Part shown: one piece after another, positions 63,685 to 64,000 of the stretch
How the letters are laid out: every line of letters begins with the position of its first letter
Position numbering within the stretch: the first letter of the stretch is position 1
The notes under the pieces: generated by a model
What the model saw: the letters and a program-made list of their open reading frames with translations, nothing else
What the model was told of the DNA's origin: nothing
The model's database searches: none
Assembly (NCBI RefSeq): GCF_002887595.1
Contig: NZ_PEBU01000001.1
Coordinates: 62,001 to 126,000 of the forward strand
DNA from: Bowmanella denitrificans
Lineage (GTDB): Bacteria; Pseudomonadota; Gammaproteobacteria; Enterobacterales; Alteromonadaceae
Direction of reading: 5' to 3'
DNA: 64,000 nucleotides
Made by a program: the position numbers and the translations under genes

Positions 63685-64000
63685 ATGCAAGGCTACCTAA
63701 TAGACATAAACGGTTACTTCTTGCGCGAAGTTACACTGACTAAAGGCGAATCTGTACCCGCCAGAGTAGTCACTATTGCCCCCATGCAAGCAACCGGTGA
63801 ACTGACGCCACGGTGGATGGGTAACGGCTGGCAACTGGCCTCCAAGACACAAGCGCAACCCGCCCCCGAGCCAACACCAAAACCACAACCGGCCCCAAAC
63901 ACCAAGTTGCACAAGGCGTGGTTTAAAGAGCGGTTGATTCCCTTTGCCGAAGATATTAAAGCCGCCCGCCAGGCCGATGCCACGGTGGACTTGTATTTCT
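63685..64000 (+). CDS. Tail fibre assembly-like protein, 3'-truncated by window end
   Basis: About 105 residues visible, ATG at 63685, 2 bp after the preceding stop. The N-terminal beta region (GYLIDINGYFLREVTLTKGES) is followed by RWMGNGWQLA, a Pro-rich linker (about 58-75) and then KAWFKERLIPFAEDIKAARQ, like the helical part of DUF4376/fibre chaperone proteins. The end is outside the window. Confidence 0.55.
   Translation, partial: MQGYLIDINGYFLREVTLTKGESVPARVVTIAPMQATGELTPRWMGNGWQLASKTQAQPAPEPTPKPQPAPNTKLHKAWFKERLIPFAEDIKAARQADATVDLYF

Larger units (their letters stand above)
30431..64000. mobile_element. P2-family (HP1/K139-like) prophage, right end outside window
   Basis: A continuous run of phage genes: integrase, cI/cro/cII switch, gpA initiator, ogr, Q and P leftward, and O, N, M, L, R, S, sheath, tube, lysis, chaperone, tape measure, J, I and fibre genes rightward. 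The DUF2586, DUF2597 and DUF2590 proteins point to the HP1/K139 branch rather than P2 itself. Codon use is strongly GCC/AAC/CTG-biased and differs from the host genes. All core genes seen are intact, so it may be inducible. The left limit lies somewhere in 30431-30683. Confidence 0.92.

Overview
The window is a piece of a gammaproteobacterial chromosome, most likely a marine Alteromonadaceae-type bacterium. This rests on an EF-G2 gene, an arginine succinyltransferase (ast) cluster with a DUF1338 gene, the pilMNOPQ-aroK-aroB-damX-dam-rpe-trpS neighbourhood, a TorF-type putative porin and DUF2970. The right half (about 30.5 kb to the end) is most of a P2-family prophage of the HP1/K139 type. Its right end and attR lie outside the window.

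Host part, 1-30430. It starts inside an EF-G2 gene closed by a bidirectional terminator. Then, mostly on the minus strand, come a phytase-like lipoprotein, an exported zinc metalloprotease, CheV, a DUF1338 dioxygenase, the arginine catabolism genes astD, astA and astC, an HDOD protein, a membrane diguanylate cyclase and pabA. A Tat-exported PhoD-like phosphatase is on the plus strand. The block trpS-rpe-dam-damX-aroB-aroK-pilQPONM is conserved in gene order, but plus-strand genes have been slipped in. These are a TorF-like porin and a small gene pair ending in DUF2970 between rpe and dam, and a secreted seven-repeat beta-propeller-like protein between aroK and pilQ. A structured, terminator-ended minus-strand sequence lies just upstream of rpe.

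Prophage, about 30.43-64.0 kb. Integrase comes first, 250 bp upstream of pilM. An AT-rich minus-strand segment follows: a cI-like repressor, a membrane protein gene 16 bp behind it, and a second membrane protein resembling putative phage abortive-infection proteins. The genetic switch (34.4-34.75 kb) has clear operator palindromes and a rightward promoter driving cro-, cII- and AlpA-like genes. After an intra-operon terminator come early genes: a beta-class methyltransferase, a DnaQ-like exonuclease, a nucleoside deoxyribosyltransferase-like protein, a C5 methyltransferase with a second long reading frame embedded in it, the rolling-circle initiator gpA and a D12-class adenine methylase. A terminator-flanked cassette (HTH regulator plus multi-pass membrane protein) sits between replication and packaging genes. 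Then come ogr, portal Q and terminase P leftward, and O, N, M, L, R, S, sheath, tube, lysis genes, tail chaperone with a probable -1 frameshift, tape measure, baseplate J and I, and tail fibre genes rightward.

The features most worth follow-up are the dual-coding methyltransferase locus, the accessory genes at two positions where P2-like prophages carry cargo (31.9-33.9 kb and 44.7-45.9 kb), the putative RNA upstream of rpe, the non-standard endolysin candidate with an S-x-G-C motif, and dispersed GGTACC-centred repeats confined to the prophage. No CRISPR array, tRNA, rRNA or insertion sequence was recognised.
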